Origin: a virus
Virus record (IMG/VR): IMGVR_UViG_3300021959_005513
Location: 1 to 22,908 of that record
Direction: 5' to 3' (one strand)
DNA length: 22,908 bases
The position numbers and the translations under genes are program-made. Each line of letters begins with the position of its first letter. Position 1 is the stretch's first letter. The notes beneath the pieces were generated by a model. That model had not been told where the DNA came from. It saw only the letters and a program-made list of their open reading frames with translations, and searched no databases. Positions 7,286 through 14,836 of this stretch are shown here, piece after piece.

Positions 7286-7995
7286 TGAAAGTCGCCGCTT
7301 TATATTCTGGATTAGTTCGTGAGTTTAAAGATTGGGAAGAGAATCATAAACGAATAACTCAACATTGTGATACTATATTATATACAACTTGGGAAGGTAG
7401 ACCTACACCAAAAAATAAAGATTGTATCACATTTCCTGAACCAGAAATAGATTATAAACCAATGCAAGTCCCCGAAGCAGTTGAAAGATGGCCTCGTATG
7501 AAGTTTCATTTAAACAACGAATCTCAAATGTGGTTGACTAAACAAATTATCGCTCATCAACTTGCTTGTAATTACATTAATAGTGATGAGTATGATGTGA
7601 TTATTCGTATGCGATATGATATATATGTGGGTGACCACGATTGGAAATTAGTTATCAATCGAGTTGCGAATGAAAATATAGTTATATCATTTGGTGGTTG
7701 GAATGGTGTGATGGATAGAACTAAAAATATACATGAAAATTTTATACTACCAACTTCTGAAAATGGTGGGACAAAAATGGAAGGTCAGATACTTGACTTT
7801 ATGAATATACACCCAGGATATAAAATGAAAGATGGAATCAAATTACATAATGAAAAGAAACTAATGCCTGCCAATCTAGGTTGGCAACAAGTATTAGGTG
7901 ATCCATATGAAGAAACACCAATCAACTATGGTGGTGGAGTTATGTTACAAAGATATAGAGAAAAGAATTTACATCATGTGCCAGGAGGATTTTAA
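7285..7995 (+). CDS. Putative glycosyltransferase, R-x-R-x-D type (tandem copy 1)
   Basis: A 236-residue protein beginning MKVAALYSGLVREF, the opening typical of WavE-like and related phage/LPS glycosyltransferases. YDVIIRMRYDIYV carries R108-x-R110-x-D112, which takes the place of DxD in such families. Further on are LHNEKKLMPANLGWQQVL and YGGGVMLQRY, both shared with the next gene. The pair is therefore a tandem duplication that has diverged. Predicted cytosolic. Donor and acceptor are unknown; the transferase assignment rests on motif resemblance. Confidence 0.6.
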   Translation: MKVAALYSGLVREFKDWEENHKRITQHCDTILYTTWEGRPTPKNKDCITFPEPEIDYKPMQVPEAVERWPRMKFHLNNESQMWLTKQIIAHQLACNYINSDEYDVIIRMRYDIYVGDHDWKLVINRVANENIVISFGGWNGVMDRTKNIHENFILPTSENGGTKMEGQILDFMNIHPGYKMKDGIKLHNEKKLMPANLGWQQVLGDPYEETPINYGGGVMLQRYREKNLHHVPGGF

Positions 7996-8759
7996 TGAAA
8001 GTCGCAGTATGTTTATCAGGTATTGTTAGAGGTCAGATTGCATTTAATATTCAGAGATTGAAACAAGCATTTCCTAATGCAGATTTCTTCTATGGAACTT
8101 ATACTGCAAGAGAAGAAGATTTACACTGGTTTCTTGGTATGGGTAACAATGATTATTATCTATTTGATGAACCAAAGATGCACTATCACCCAATACTTGA
8201 TGTAGAAGAAGTGTACACTCATAAACTCAAAACAATCAAAGAGAAAATGATAAAAGGTGAGATGGAAAAAGAAAAACAAAAAGTTGCACATCACACCAAA
8301 CAAATATTGAGTCATGCAAATCTATTACAACAATTGTGGCCTGACTATGATATGATTATTCGTGCAAGATGGGACACATTTGTTTCACTTGAAGTAGATT
8401 GGAAACCATGGATACAACAATCATACGAAGAAAACATTGCAATTGGATTTGGTACACGAACATCTCGTTGGAAAGATTTAGATTCTTTCTATGAAGTTCC
8501 TAAAGTTTATCCTGATGGTAAAGATGATAACATCAGTCAAGATTGGGGTCATTATCTTATGGACCCAATCATTATGCACCCTCGTAGTTTGTTAGACCCT
8601 AACTATGCATTTGAGTTACACGAACAAAAGAAACTACTACCTGCAGAAGTAGGTTGGTGGCAAGTGTTAAGTGAACCAACTGGTGGTGAAAGACATTTAT
8701 CAGTTTATGGTGGGGCACAAATAGAAAGATTTTTGAATAGAACAAGATATAAAAGATGA
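7995..8759 (+). CDS. Putative glycosyltransferase, R-x-R-x-D type (tandem copy 2)
   Basis: A 254-residue paralogue of the preceding gene. It shares MKVAVCLSGIVRG at the N-terminus, YDMIIRARWDTFV (R123-x-R125-x-D127), LHEQKKLLPAEVGWWQVL and a C-terminal YGGAQIERF. A Lys/Glu-rich helix at about residues 76-100 is an insertion absent from copy 1. It starts at the stop of copy 1 (1-nt overlap) with AGGAG upstream, and overlaps the GT25-like gene by 4 nt. Probably transfers a different sugar in the same glycan (inference). Confidence 0.6.
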   Translation: MKVAVCLSGIVRGQIAFNIQRLKQAFPNADFFYGTYTAREEDLHWFLGMGNNDYYLFDEPKMHYHPILDVEEVYTHKLKTIKEKMIKGEMEKEKQKVAHHTKQILSHANLLQQLWPDYDMIIRARWDTFVSLEVDWKPWIQQSYEENIAIGFGTRTSRWKDLDSFYEVPKVYPDGKDDNISQDWGHYLMDPIIMHPRSLLDPNYAFELHEQKKLLPAEVGWWQVLSEPTGGERHLSVYGGAQIERFLNRTRYKR

Positions 8760-9454
8760 AAAGTTTTATTATAACAATTAAAGATAACGAGTTATCTGAA
8801 AATGCCGCAAAGAAATGTATTGAATCTTCAGTTAAACTAGAAAATCCATTTAAAATAGAAGTGTTTGATGCTGTGACACCAAGACTTGTTGAAGGTCTTT
8901 TAAACAAATATAATTTAAGATGGAACTATCCATGGCAAGGTGAAGAGTTTGATTTCAGTACAGGATTAAAAAAGTCAGCATATAAAACTGCAGATCCTAA
9001 GAAAAGAATAGCATGCGCATTAAGTCATTATAGATTATGGAAATGGTGTTCTGATAATCATGAACATTGTTTAGTATTAGAACACGATGCTATATTTTTG
9101 CAAAGATTAGACCCAGTTTATATTTTAAATAGTAATTTTAATGTTGTTGGTATAAACAATCCTATCGGTAATACTAGGAAAGCAAAACTGTTTAATGATA
9201 TGGTACAAGAACAAAGAAGTGTGCCGATAGTAATGACACCAACTATTGATGATGTTAGTGTTCCTCAAGGAATCGCTGGTAACTCAGCTTATATAATACA
9301 CCCAACAGGAGCTCGAGCTTTATTAGATCTTGCACATTTACATGGTCTTTGGCCAAACGATGCTTTGATGTGTAAACAGCTTGTGAAAAGACTTGGAGTA
9401 ACTACTAAATATTATACAAGTACACAAGGAATAGAATCAACTACTGTGAATTGA
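8756..9454 (+). CDS. GT25-family (LPS-type) glycosyltransferase, tandem copy 1
   Basis: A 232-residue protein with the GT25 layout. It opens with SFIITIKDN followed by an A-A-x-x-C-I helix. Then come FDAVTP, ACALSHYRLWKW (S90-H91) and CLVLEHDAIF (E109-H110-D111, the usual E-x-D metal motif). GNSAYIIHPTGARAL follows near residue 177. GT25 enzymes add galactose, glucose or similar sugars to LPS or proteins. The next gene is a related copy. Start in a 4-nt overlap with the preceding gene. Confidence 0.8.
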   Translation: MKSFIITIKDNELSENAAKKCIESSVKLENPFKIEVFDAVTPRLVEGLLNKYNLRWNYPWQGEEFDFSTGLKKSAYKTADPKKRIACALSHYRLWKWCSDNHEHCLVLEHDAIFLQRLDPVYILNSNFNVVGINNPIGNTRKAKLFNDMVQEQRSVPIVMTPTIDDVSVPQGIAGNSAYIIHPTGARALLDLAHLHGLWPNDALMCKQLVKRLGVTTKYYTSTQGIESTTVN

Positions 9455-9455
9455 T

Positions 9456-10187
9456 ATGAATTTTTATATTATAAGAATAAAAGATAACGAATATTCAGTA
9501 AAAGCCGCTGAGAGATGCTTAAAGTCTTTGAGAGAATTTTATGGCGAACAAATAAATGAATGTTACTTTGATGCCATAACACCAAAAGATAATCCAACTA
9601 GATTGCTAAAAGAAGATGGTGTTGTAAAATTAAATGGTTTTATAGAACCATACTCTAGATGGGATAATGTTATATCAGCATTCACTTCTCACTTTTCTAT
9701 TTGGAAACAAATATTAAAAACTCAAAAGTCTGGTATAATTTTTGAGCATGATGCGGTCGTAATAAATGCATTACCAATCGTAACAAAGAAAGTTCCGATC
9801 GATAATACTTCTAATTCACCATATAAAATAAAAATCAAACCGGATCCAAGATTAGGAGATATAGTAAATCTAGGACAACCATCTTATGGTAAATTCAACA
9901 CTCCTGCCAATATAGGAATAAATCCCCTCACATCTAAAAGATATTTTCCTGGAGCCCATGCTTATTATGTATCACCCAAAGGTGCTGAACAACTAATAGA
10001 AGTTGCTAAAAGAGAAGCAGGTCCGACTGATGTTTTTATAAATTATAGAAGATTTAATAATTTACAAGAGTGGTATCCATGGTCAGCTATGGCTAAAGAT
10101 AATTTTAGCACTATTCAAAATGTTAATGGTTGTCAAGCAAAACACGGATATAATCCTGAGAGGTATAAACTTGTACAAGTTCGATAA
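9456..10187 (+). CDS. GT25-like glycosyltransferase, tandem copy 2
   Basis: A 243-residue paralogue of the previous GT25-like gene: FYIIRIKDNEYSVKAAERCL at the N-terminus, FDAITPKDN, AFTSHFSIWKQ (S78-H79), GIIFEHDAVV (E97-H98-D99) and GAHAYYVSPKGAEQL. Conserved motif order shows the same fold, while the C-terminal half differs, suggesting a different sugar specificity. It lies 1 nt after the previous stop, and its 3' end overlaps the next gene (TTG start 10171) by 17 nt. Confidence 0.77.
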   Translation: MNFYIIRIKDNEYSVKAAERCLKSLREFYGEQINECYFDAITPKDNPTRLLKEDGVVKLNGFIEPYSRWDNVISAFTSHFSIWKQILKTQKSGIIFEHDAVVINALPIVTKKVPIDNTSNSPYKIKIKPDPRLGDIVNLGQPSYGKFNTPANIGINPLTSKRYFPGAHAYYVSPKGAEQLIEVAKREAGPTDVFINYRRFNNLQEWYPWSAMAKDNFSTIQNVNGCQAKHGYNPERYKLVQVR

Positions 10188-10839
10188 AGCATTTGTTACT
10201 GGCTGTGATAAGTCTAATGAATGGATGTTAGACTGGTTCGTAGATAATTATTTGAAACATAATGATACACCCATCGTATTCGCAGACTTCGGTATAAGTG
10301 AAGAAAAACTAGAACAAATCAATAAAGAAAAAAAGTTTTATGCAGTAATGCATTTTAAAAAAGAAAGAAACTTTGCAGGATGGTTTCTTAAACCAACTGC
10401 TCTCATACACACGCCCGCACGCGAAGTAGTTTGGATTGATACTGATTGTGAAGTATTAAATGATTTATCAGGTATATTTGATGACTTAATGCCTATGAGA
10501 TTAAATATGGTTCAAGATAGACCTTGGTCAAAAAGAAATAGTAGTAAAGGACCTTGGTATAACTCTGGTATTGTTGGTATAGTGAATAGACCAAATATAC
10601 TTAAACAATGGGAAATCGCCTGTACAAATAATCCAGTATACAGAGGAGACCAAGAAGTCCTATATTTTATGTTAGATGAAATAGCAAAACTAACTCATAT
10701 AAACGAATTACATAACAAGTATAATGTTATAAGATTACAGTATGTTGATGGTACTGTACCAAAACAAGTATTAGTAAAACACCATACAGGTTTTAAAGGT
10801 AAAGAAAAAATTCGTGAATTGATGAATGAACAGAAGTGA
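10171..10839 (+). CDS. Glycosyltransferase with DxD motif (GT8-like), TTG start
   Basis: A 222-residue protein. I start at TTG 10171 (MYKFDKAFVTGCDK) because GAGAGG lies 7 nt upstream. The longer frame from ATG 10120 would sit inside the conserved end of the preceding gene and has no ribosome site. EVVWIDTDCEVLNDL gives D90-x-D92, the metal-binding motif of GT-A enzymes; WYNSGIVGIVNRP and GDQEVLYFML match the acceptor-side loops, and VKHHTGFKGK the C-terminal His region, of GT8-like enzymes. It overlaps the radical SAM gene by 14 nt. Confidence 0.75.
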   Translation: MYKFDKAFVTGCDKSNEWMLDWFVDNYLKHNDTPIVFADFGISEEKLEQINKEKKFYAVMHFKKERNFAGWFLKPTALIHTPAREVVWIDTDCEVLNDLSGIFDDLMPMRLNMVQDRPWSKRNSSKGPWYNSGIVGIVNRPNILKQWEIACTNNPVYRGDQEVLYFMLDEIAKLTHINELHNKYNVIRLQYVDGTVPKQVLVKHHTGFKGKEKIRELMNEQK

Positions 10840-11416
10840 AATAAATCTAGACATAACTCATAGGTGTCTTTTACAATGCCCTAAATGCCAGCGAAATGTA
10901 TTTCCTGGTTTACATAAACGAGGACATGACTTATCAATAAAAGATTTCAAAAAAATATCTGATTACTTTAGCAAGATTGTATTCTGTGGTCAGATGAGCG
11001 ATCCTATATACCACCCAAACTTTTTAGACTTTTTAGAAATATCAAAAGATAGAGAAGTATCAGTTGATACGAATGGTCATGGGAAAGGATGGAAGTTCTG
11101 GGCAAAAGCATTTACATATAAGAATATTACTTGGCGATTTGGTTTAGATGGCTTGCCCAAAGATAGTCATAAGTATAGAATCAATCAAGATGGTGAACAC
11201 GTATTTGAAGTCATGAAGTTTGGTAAATCTATGGATGCAAATATACATTGGAATTACATCGTTTTCAAATACAATGAGAACGATATAAAAACAGCTAAAT
11301 ACATAGCAAAGGGAAATGGAATAAAATTAAATATTATCAAATCATCTAGATGGGATTTAAACGATGATTACAAACCATCTAAAATGTATTTAGAAAATCA
11401 GAGGAGTTTAATTTGA
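10826..11416 (+). CDS. Radical SAM enzyme core without its C-terminal domain
   Basis: A 196-residue protein. HRCLLQCPKCQR holds the canonical C14-x3-C18-x2-C21 motif for the 4Fe-4S cluster that splits S-adenosylmethionine. FCGQMSDPIYHP corresponds to the GG(E/M)P-like strand-2 region, and VSVDTNGHG to strand 3. It is about the length of a bare core; full members of this phage group continue into a Cys-rich SPASM/twitch domain. That domain is missing here, but a matching 90-residue Cys-rich protein lies at 13022, after the B12 radical SAM gene. Substrate unknown; possible roles include peptide, sugar or nucleotide modification. Confidence 0.82.
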   Translation: MNRSEINLDITHRCLLQCPKCQRNVFPGLHKRGHDLSIKDFKKISDYFSKIVFCGQMSDPIYHPNFLDFLEISKDREVSVDTNGHGKGWKFWAKAFTYKNITWRFGLDGLPKDSHKYRINQDGEHVFEVMKFGKSMDANIHWNYIVFKYNENDIKTAKYIAKGNGIKLNIIKSSRWDLNDDYKPSKMYLENQRSLI

Positions 11417-13035
11417 AAGTATTAATGGTATATCCTAACTTACCTTTGATGATGACGCCAGCATTGGCTGTTGCTTTATTCAATACTATATGTAAGGAAG
11501 AAGGAGCAGAATTTAAACTGTTTGAAACTACAGAGTATTCTAAAGAATACGAAAATAGGCATATCGCATTAACAAAGTTTGGTGGGAACAGAGGCAATCA
11601 AAGAGGAGATACTGATGATGATTATTTTGATATAAAACCATTAGAAAGAATTGTCCCAGACTTCATTGAAACAGTTGAAAGTTATAAACCAGACTTAATT
11701 CTAATGTATGCTCAAGAAGATGTTGTAGGAGTATCTCTAGATCTTTTAAATAGTATTAAAGATAAAAACATACCGCATATAGTTGGTGGTGTATATGCTA
11801 TGTCAGTTCCTGAAGAATTAATCAGAGAACCTTTAGTAAACATAATATGCCGATATGAGGGAGAAACAGTTGTTCGTCAAGCAATAAGAGCATTTAAAGA
11901 AAAGAAAGCAATTACAGGTATAGATGGTATTTGGTGGAAGGATGAGAATGGTGAAATACATCGAAACAAACCAGCAAAATTAGTTGATATTACAGAAGTA
12001 GAGCCTGATTATAGTTGCTATCAAAAAGGTAGATGGGAACGACCAATGGGTGGTCGCCATTTCTATAGAGCAATCGCAATGGAAACATATCGTGGTTGTC
12101 CTTATCAATGTACATATTGTAATTCTCCTGTTACTAGAGATATCGCAAAGGGATTAGATCTAGGAAACTTCATGAGAAGGAAACCAGCTCATATTATAGA
12201 AAAGGAATTATTAAATTTCTTTGATAAAGGATTAGAACCAGATTTGGTTATTTTTATTGATGATAGTTTCTTAGCAAGACCAGCTAAAGAAATATACGAG
12301 TTCTGTGATATGTGGAGTAAATATAAAATTCCATTCTGGTTCAATACTAGAATTGAAAACTGCAAACCAGATTATTTGAAAGCATTAAAAGAAGCTGGTT
12401 GCTATAGAATGTCATTTGGTATTGAAGCTGGTAATGAAGAATATCGTGCCAAGTATTTAAAAAGAGCTGTTAAGAATAAAGTCTATCACGAACATTTAAA
12501 GTATATAAATGAAAGTAACATACCATATAGTCTTAATGCTATAATCGGATTACCGTACGAGACCAGAGAACTAGTTCTTGATACAGCTAGACTTTTCCAT
12601 CATGCTAAAGGATATGATGGTATAACATTAGCAATATGGCAACCGTATAGAGGAACTGAGTTAAGAGATATCGCAGTAGAAGCAGGGTTTATAAAACGAG
12701 ATGATAAAATAAAAATGGCTGGATTCTTAAACTTTGATAATTCAGATACTGGTATAAAAATGCCAAAACCATACTTACAACAAGATGAGATGGCGAAACT
12801 GGCTAAGACTTTTTCTCTTTATGCTTACTATCCTGAAGAAATATGGGATCTAGTAAGAGAATCTGAAACTAATGAAAAATTATATGATGAGTTAATGAAA
12901 AATTATAAACAGAACTTTTATTTCGGTGAGTTCCATTCTGGTGGTGCCGATAAGATACAATATCTAAATAAGTTCTGTGCGAAACACGATATATCATCAA
13001 CATATCAATGGGAGACAATGGTTGCTATATCCTAG
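11413..13035 (+). CDS. B12-binding-domain radical SAM enzyme
   Basis: A 540-residue protein starting at TTG 11413 with GAGGAG 6 nt upstream. Residues about 1-165 form a cobalamin-binding-like Rossmann domain (MKVLMVYPN..., HIVGGVYAMSVPEE). The DxHxxG lower-ligand motif is absent, as in many class B enzymes. GCPYQCTYC carries C229-x3-C233-x2-C236. IFIDDSFL, SFGIEAGNEE and NAIIGLPYETRE are the usual strands 3-5 of this family. Members are mostly methyltransferases acting on unactivated carbon or phosphorus, or ring-rearranging enzymes. The C-terminal 13 nt overlap the SPASM-like gene. Cofactor supply would come from the host. Confidence 0.85.
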   Translation: MKVLMVYPNLPLMMTPALAVALFNTICKEEGAEFKLFETTEYSKEYENRHIALTKFGGNRGNQRGDTDDDYFDIKPLERIVPDFIETVESYKPDLILMYAQEDVVGVSLDLLNSIKDKNIPHIVGGVYAMSVPEELIREPLVNIICRYEGETVVRQAIRAFKEKKAITGIDGIWWKDENGEIHRNKPAKLVDITEVEPDYSCYQKGRWERPMGGRHFYRAIAMETYRGCPYQCTYCNSPVTRDIAKGLDLGNFMRRKPAHIIEKELLNFFDKGLEPDLVIFIDDSFLARPAKEIYEFCDMWSKYKIPFWFNTRIENCKPDYLKALKEAGCYRMSFGIEAGNEEYRAKYLKRAVKNKVYHEHLKYINESNIPYSLNAIIGLPYETRELVLDTARLFHHAKGYDGITLAIWQPYRGTELRDIAVEAGFIKRDDKIKMAGFLNFDNSDTGIKMPKPYLQQDEMAKLAKTFSLYAYYPEEIWDLVRESETNEKLYDELMKNYKQNFYFGEFHSGGADKIQYLNKFCAKHDISSTYQWETMVAIS

Positions 13036-13294
13036 ATGTATGAAAAACAAACCACCTGCATATTCTGCGACTGGTTATATATTACCATGTTGTTGGTGTG
13101 ATAATGAAAATATAGAGGACTTTGATTTTATGATGAAAGAACATCTTCATATTTCAAATATAGATAATATTGATGATATATTTTTATCAGATGAGTGGAC
13201 AGAGTTTCGTAAAAGATTAGAAACAAACCCACCAAGAGTATGTAAAAAATATTGTTCAAGTGAATGGGAAACTAAAAGGATTGAGAATGAGTAA
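13022..13294 (+). CDS. Stand-alone SPASM/twitch-like Fe-S domain (TTG start)
   Basis: A 90-residue protein (MLYPRCMKNKPPAY...). The Cys pattern C6, C23-C24-x-C26, then C74-x3-C78, with GYILPCCWCD and a W-x(3)-R-x2-L segment between, is that of the C-terminal auxiliary-cluster (SPASM/twitch) half of phage radical SAM proteins. TTG 13022 has GGAGA 6 nt upstream. The ATG at 12977 would lie well inside the preceding gene. It probably belongs with the radical SAM core at 10826, which lacks this part; two polypeptides would have to assemble, or one gene has been split. Confidence 0.7.
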   Translation: MLYPRCMKNKPPAYSATGYILPCCWCDNENIEDFDFMMKEHLHISNIDNIDDIFLSDEWTEFRKRLETNPPRVCKKYCSSEWETKRIENE

Positions 13295-13916
13295 GAAAGT
13301 TGTTCATGTAATTGGTAATGGTATGATGGCTCAATTATTTGACCATAACGCAAAAGGATTGAGATTGTGTTGTAATCTCGCACCATTTCCAGTAGATAAT
13401 GTGTATGCATCTTGTATTGTTGATTTTAAAATGATGCGAGCATTAACAGAAGGTTCCATACAAATTCCTGGAAAATGGATATTAGGATATAGACCAAAAA
13501 TACATATGAGTCAGAATCCACAATTTCATATGCATGTTTCTGATAGGATTAGGGAATTTTATTTAGAAAAACCAGCATATGCCGCAAACTATACTGATTT
13601 CAATTGCGGGCACTTTGCAGTATATTATGCTTCTCAAAAACTACAAGCAGATGAGGTTCATTTATATGGATTTGATTCTTTATTTGATTTTGATTTACGA
13701 AGTTGTACTGACTTCTATTTAAGTTCTCAAAGAGATAACATGAATACTCATAGACTTAATGGTAACTGGAGACCTATATGGTATCATATGTTCCATGAAT
13801 TTAAAGATATAAATTATAAACTTTATCATAAACATAATGATATTAAGATTGAACCTCTACCAGATAATGTAGAAATTGTTATAAAAGATCCTAAACAAGT
13901 GAAAGTGAATCAATGA
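13287..13916 (+). CDS. Conserved phage protein, possibly sialyltransferase/DUF115-like
   Basis: A 209-residue protein. Start at ATG 13287 (MSKKVVHVIGNGMMAQ), with AAAGGA upstream. The N-terminal strand-turn (VIGNG), and CGHFAVYYASQKLQADEVHLYGFDSLFDF in the middle, resemble the fold of GT42/DUF115-type proteins, in which G-x-D follows a helix and strand. The similarity is by eye and weak. It overlaps the SPASM-like gene by 8 nt and the cupin by 4 nt. Its context suggests glycan or nucleotide-sugar work; it could equally be a binding protein. Confidence 0.5.
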   Translation: MSKKVVHVIGNGMMAQLFDHNAKGLRLCCNLAPFPVDNVYASCIVDFKMMRALTEGSIQIPGKWILGYRPKIHMSQNPQFHMHVSDRIREFYLEKPAYAANYTDFNCGHFAVYYASQKLQADEVHLYGFDSLFDFDLRSCTDFYLSSQRDNMNTHRLNGNWRPIWYHMFHEFKDINYKLYHKHNDIKIEPLPDNVEIVIKDPKQVKVNQ

Positions 13917-14257
13917 AAGCAGGAAAGATATGGGGACAAACAGAACTTATCCATGCTAATGGAGTTCTAGAGTTTCATAGAATAGAATTTAAAAAAGGAT
14001 ATAAATGCTCCGAACATCTACACGAATTTAAATGGAATGGATTCTTTGTAGAGTCAGGAAAGATGTTAGTTCGTGTATGGCAAGACGACCAAGGTCTTGT
14101 AGATGAAACAATATTAGAAGCTGGAGATTTTACTAGAGTAAAGCCACAACTGGTACATCAGTTTGAAGGATTAGAAGATGGAGTAGCATTTGAATTATAT
14201 TGGGCTGAATTTAATCACGATGATATAGTGAGGAGAAATGCAGGAAAAAAAGTCTAA
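13913..14257 (+). CDS. Cupin-domain protein (second cupin)
   Basis: A 114-residue single cupin. EHLHEFKWNGFFVESGKMLVRVW is cupin motif 1 (H34-x-H36), and GDFTRVKPQLVHQFEG is motif 2 with the third His. It resembles small cupins near sugar-modifying genes. The start overlaps the previous stop (ATGA). It differs in sequence from the cupin at 547, so the two are not recent duplicates. Function unknown. Confidence 0.75.
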   Translation: MKAGKIWGQTELIHANGVLEFHRIEFKKGYKCSEHLHEFKWNGFFVESGKMLVRVWQDDQGLVDETILEAGDFTRVKPQLVHQFEGLEDGVAFELYWAEFNHDDIVRRNAGKKV

Positions 14258-14732
14258 AAAAAGTATTTACAAATACGAAAAAGATAAATATAATAAACCT
14301 ATGATAAGGGAAATGGTAAATCTAGTTGATGTATATGGTGGTACAAAATATCGCCGAGAACTTGCCGAAAAGGTCGTACAATTCTGTATCGGTCAAATGC
14401 TTCCTCGTATAAAAACACTTGATATTATGGTAGAACTCGAATCGGGAACTTCATTCGAAGATGGTACTACCGGTTGTTGTTATGCGATGGCTCATCGTGA
14501 GTTTAAAATGGATATATGTGCTAATCAAACTGAAGAAGAATTTATCAGATCTATATGCCATGAGATGGTTCATATCAAACAATATATTCGTGAAGAGTTT
14601 ATTGAAGAATTAGTGGATTATGAAACAATGGCAGAATATTTTAATCAACCTTCCGAAAAGGAAGCATATAGTATGGAAGAGGAGTTATATAAAGAATGGC
14701 TACTAGTGAACAGAGAAGTAAAGAAGTCTTAG
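14238..14732 (+). CDS. Zinc metallopeptidase-like protein (HExxH)
   Basis: A 164-residue protein. SICHEMVHIKQY holds H108-E109-x2-H112, the zinc-binding and catalytic motif. KEAYSMEEELY downstream supplies Glu residues that could be the third ligand (gluzincin or SprT-like arrangement). GGAG sits just before ATG 14238, so the Lys-rich N-terminus (MQEKKSKKSIYKYEKDK) is real. A promoter-like sequence lies under those codons. Phage proteins of this kind are common, but their targets are not known. Confidence 0.7.
   Translation: MQEKKSKKSIYKYEKDKYNKPMIREMVNLVDVYGGTKYRRELAEKVVQFCIGQMLPRIKTLDIMVELESGTSFEDGTTGCCYAMAHREFKMDICANQTEEEFIRSICHEMVHIKQYIREEFIEELVDYETMAEYFNQPSEKEAYSMEEELYKEWLLVNREVKKS
14266..14294 (+). 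promoter_or_regulatory. Possible internal promoter
   Basis: TTTACA (14266-14271), exactly 17 nt, then TATAAT (14289-14294). The preceding AAAAAAAGTATTTAC matches the run before the promoter at 16569. It lies inside the metallopeptidase gene and could feed the coiled-coil, glutaredoxin and TAGT genes downstream. Confidence 0.5.
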
Positions 14733-14836
14733 AATTAGAAGTAGAATTACTAAAAGATAATGTAAGGCTTCTACAAGAACAATTACAAAAAGCATATATA
14801 AGAATCAAAGAGATATTAGATGACAGGACTTTATAG
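14696..14836 (+). CDS. Tiny coiled-coil protein (46 aa)
   Basis: ATG 14696 to TAG 14834-14836 encodes 46 residues (MATSEQRSKEVLELEVELL...). Leu, Val and Ile recur at heptad-like spacing with Glu/Gln/Lys between, so most of it should be one long coiled-coil helix. It fills the gap between the metallopeptidase and glutaredoxin genes, overlapping both, in the way phages pack tiny genes. The nearest ribosome site (GGAG, about 12 nt upstream) is rather far, so expression is uncertain. Confidence 0.5.
   Translation: MATSEQRSKEVLELEVELLKDNVRLLQEQLQKAYIRIKEILDDRTL

Noticed and set aside
8599-8907. Open frames on the minus strand (this one, 13147-13410, 14641-14949 and others)
   Set aside because: They lie opposite well-supported + strand genes, have no ribosome sites in context, and their peptides are low-complexity shadows.
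10120-10170. Longer start (ATG 10120) for the DxD glycosyltransferase
   Set aside because: It would run through the coding end of the previous gene without a ribosome site, whereas TTG 10171 has GAGAGG 7 nt upstream.
14647-14668. CTTCC-GAAAA-GGAAG hairpin inside the metallopeptidase gene
   Set aside because: Five base pairs inside a coding region, with no T-run; such short hairpins are common.
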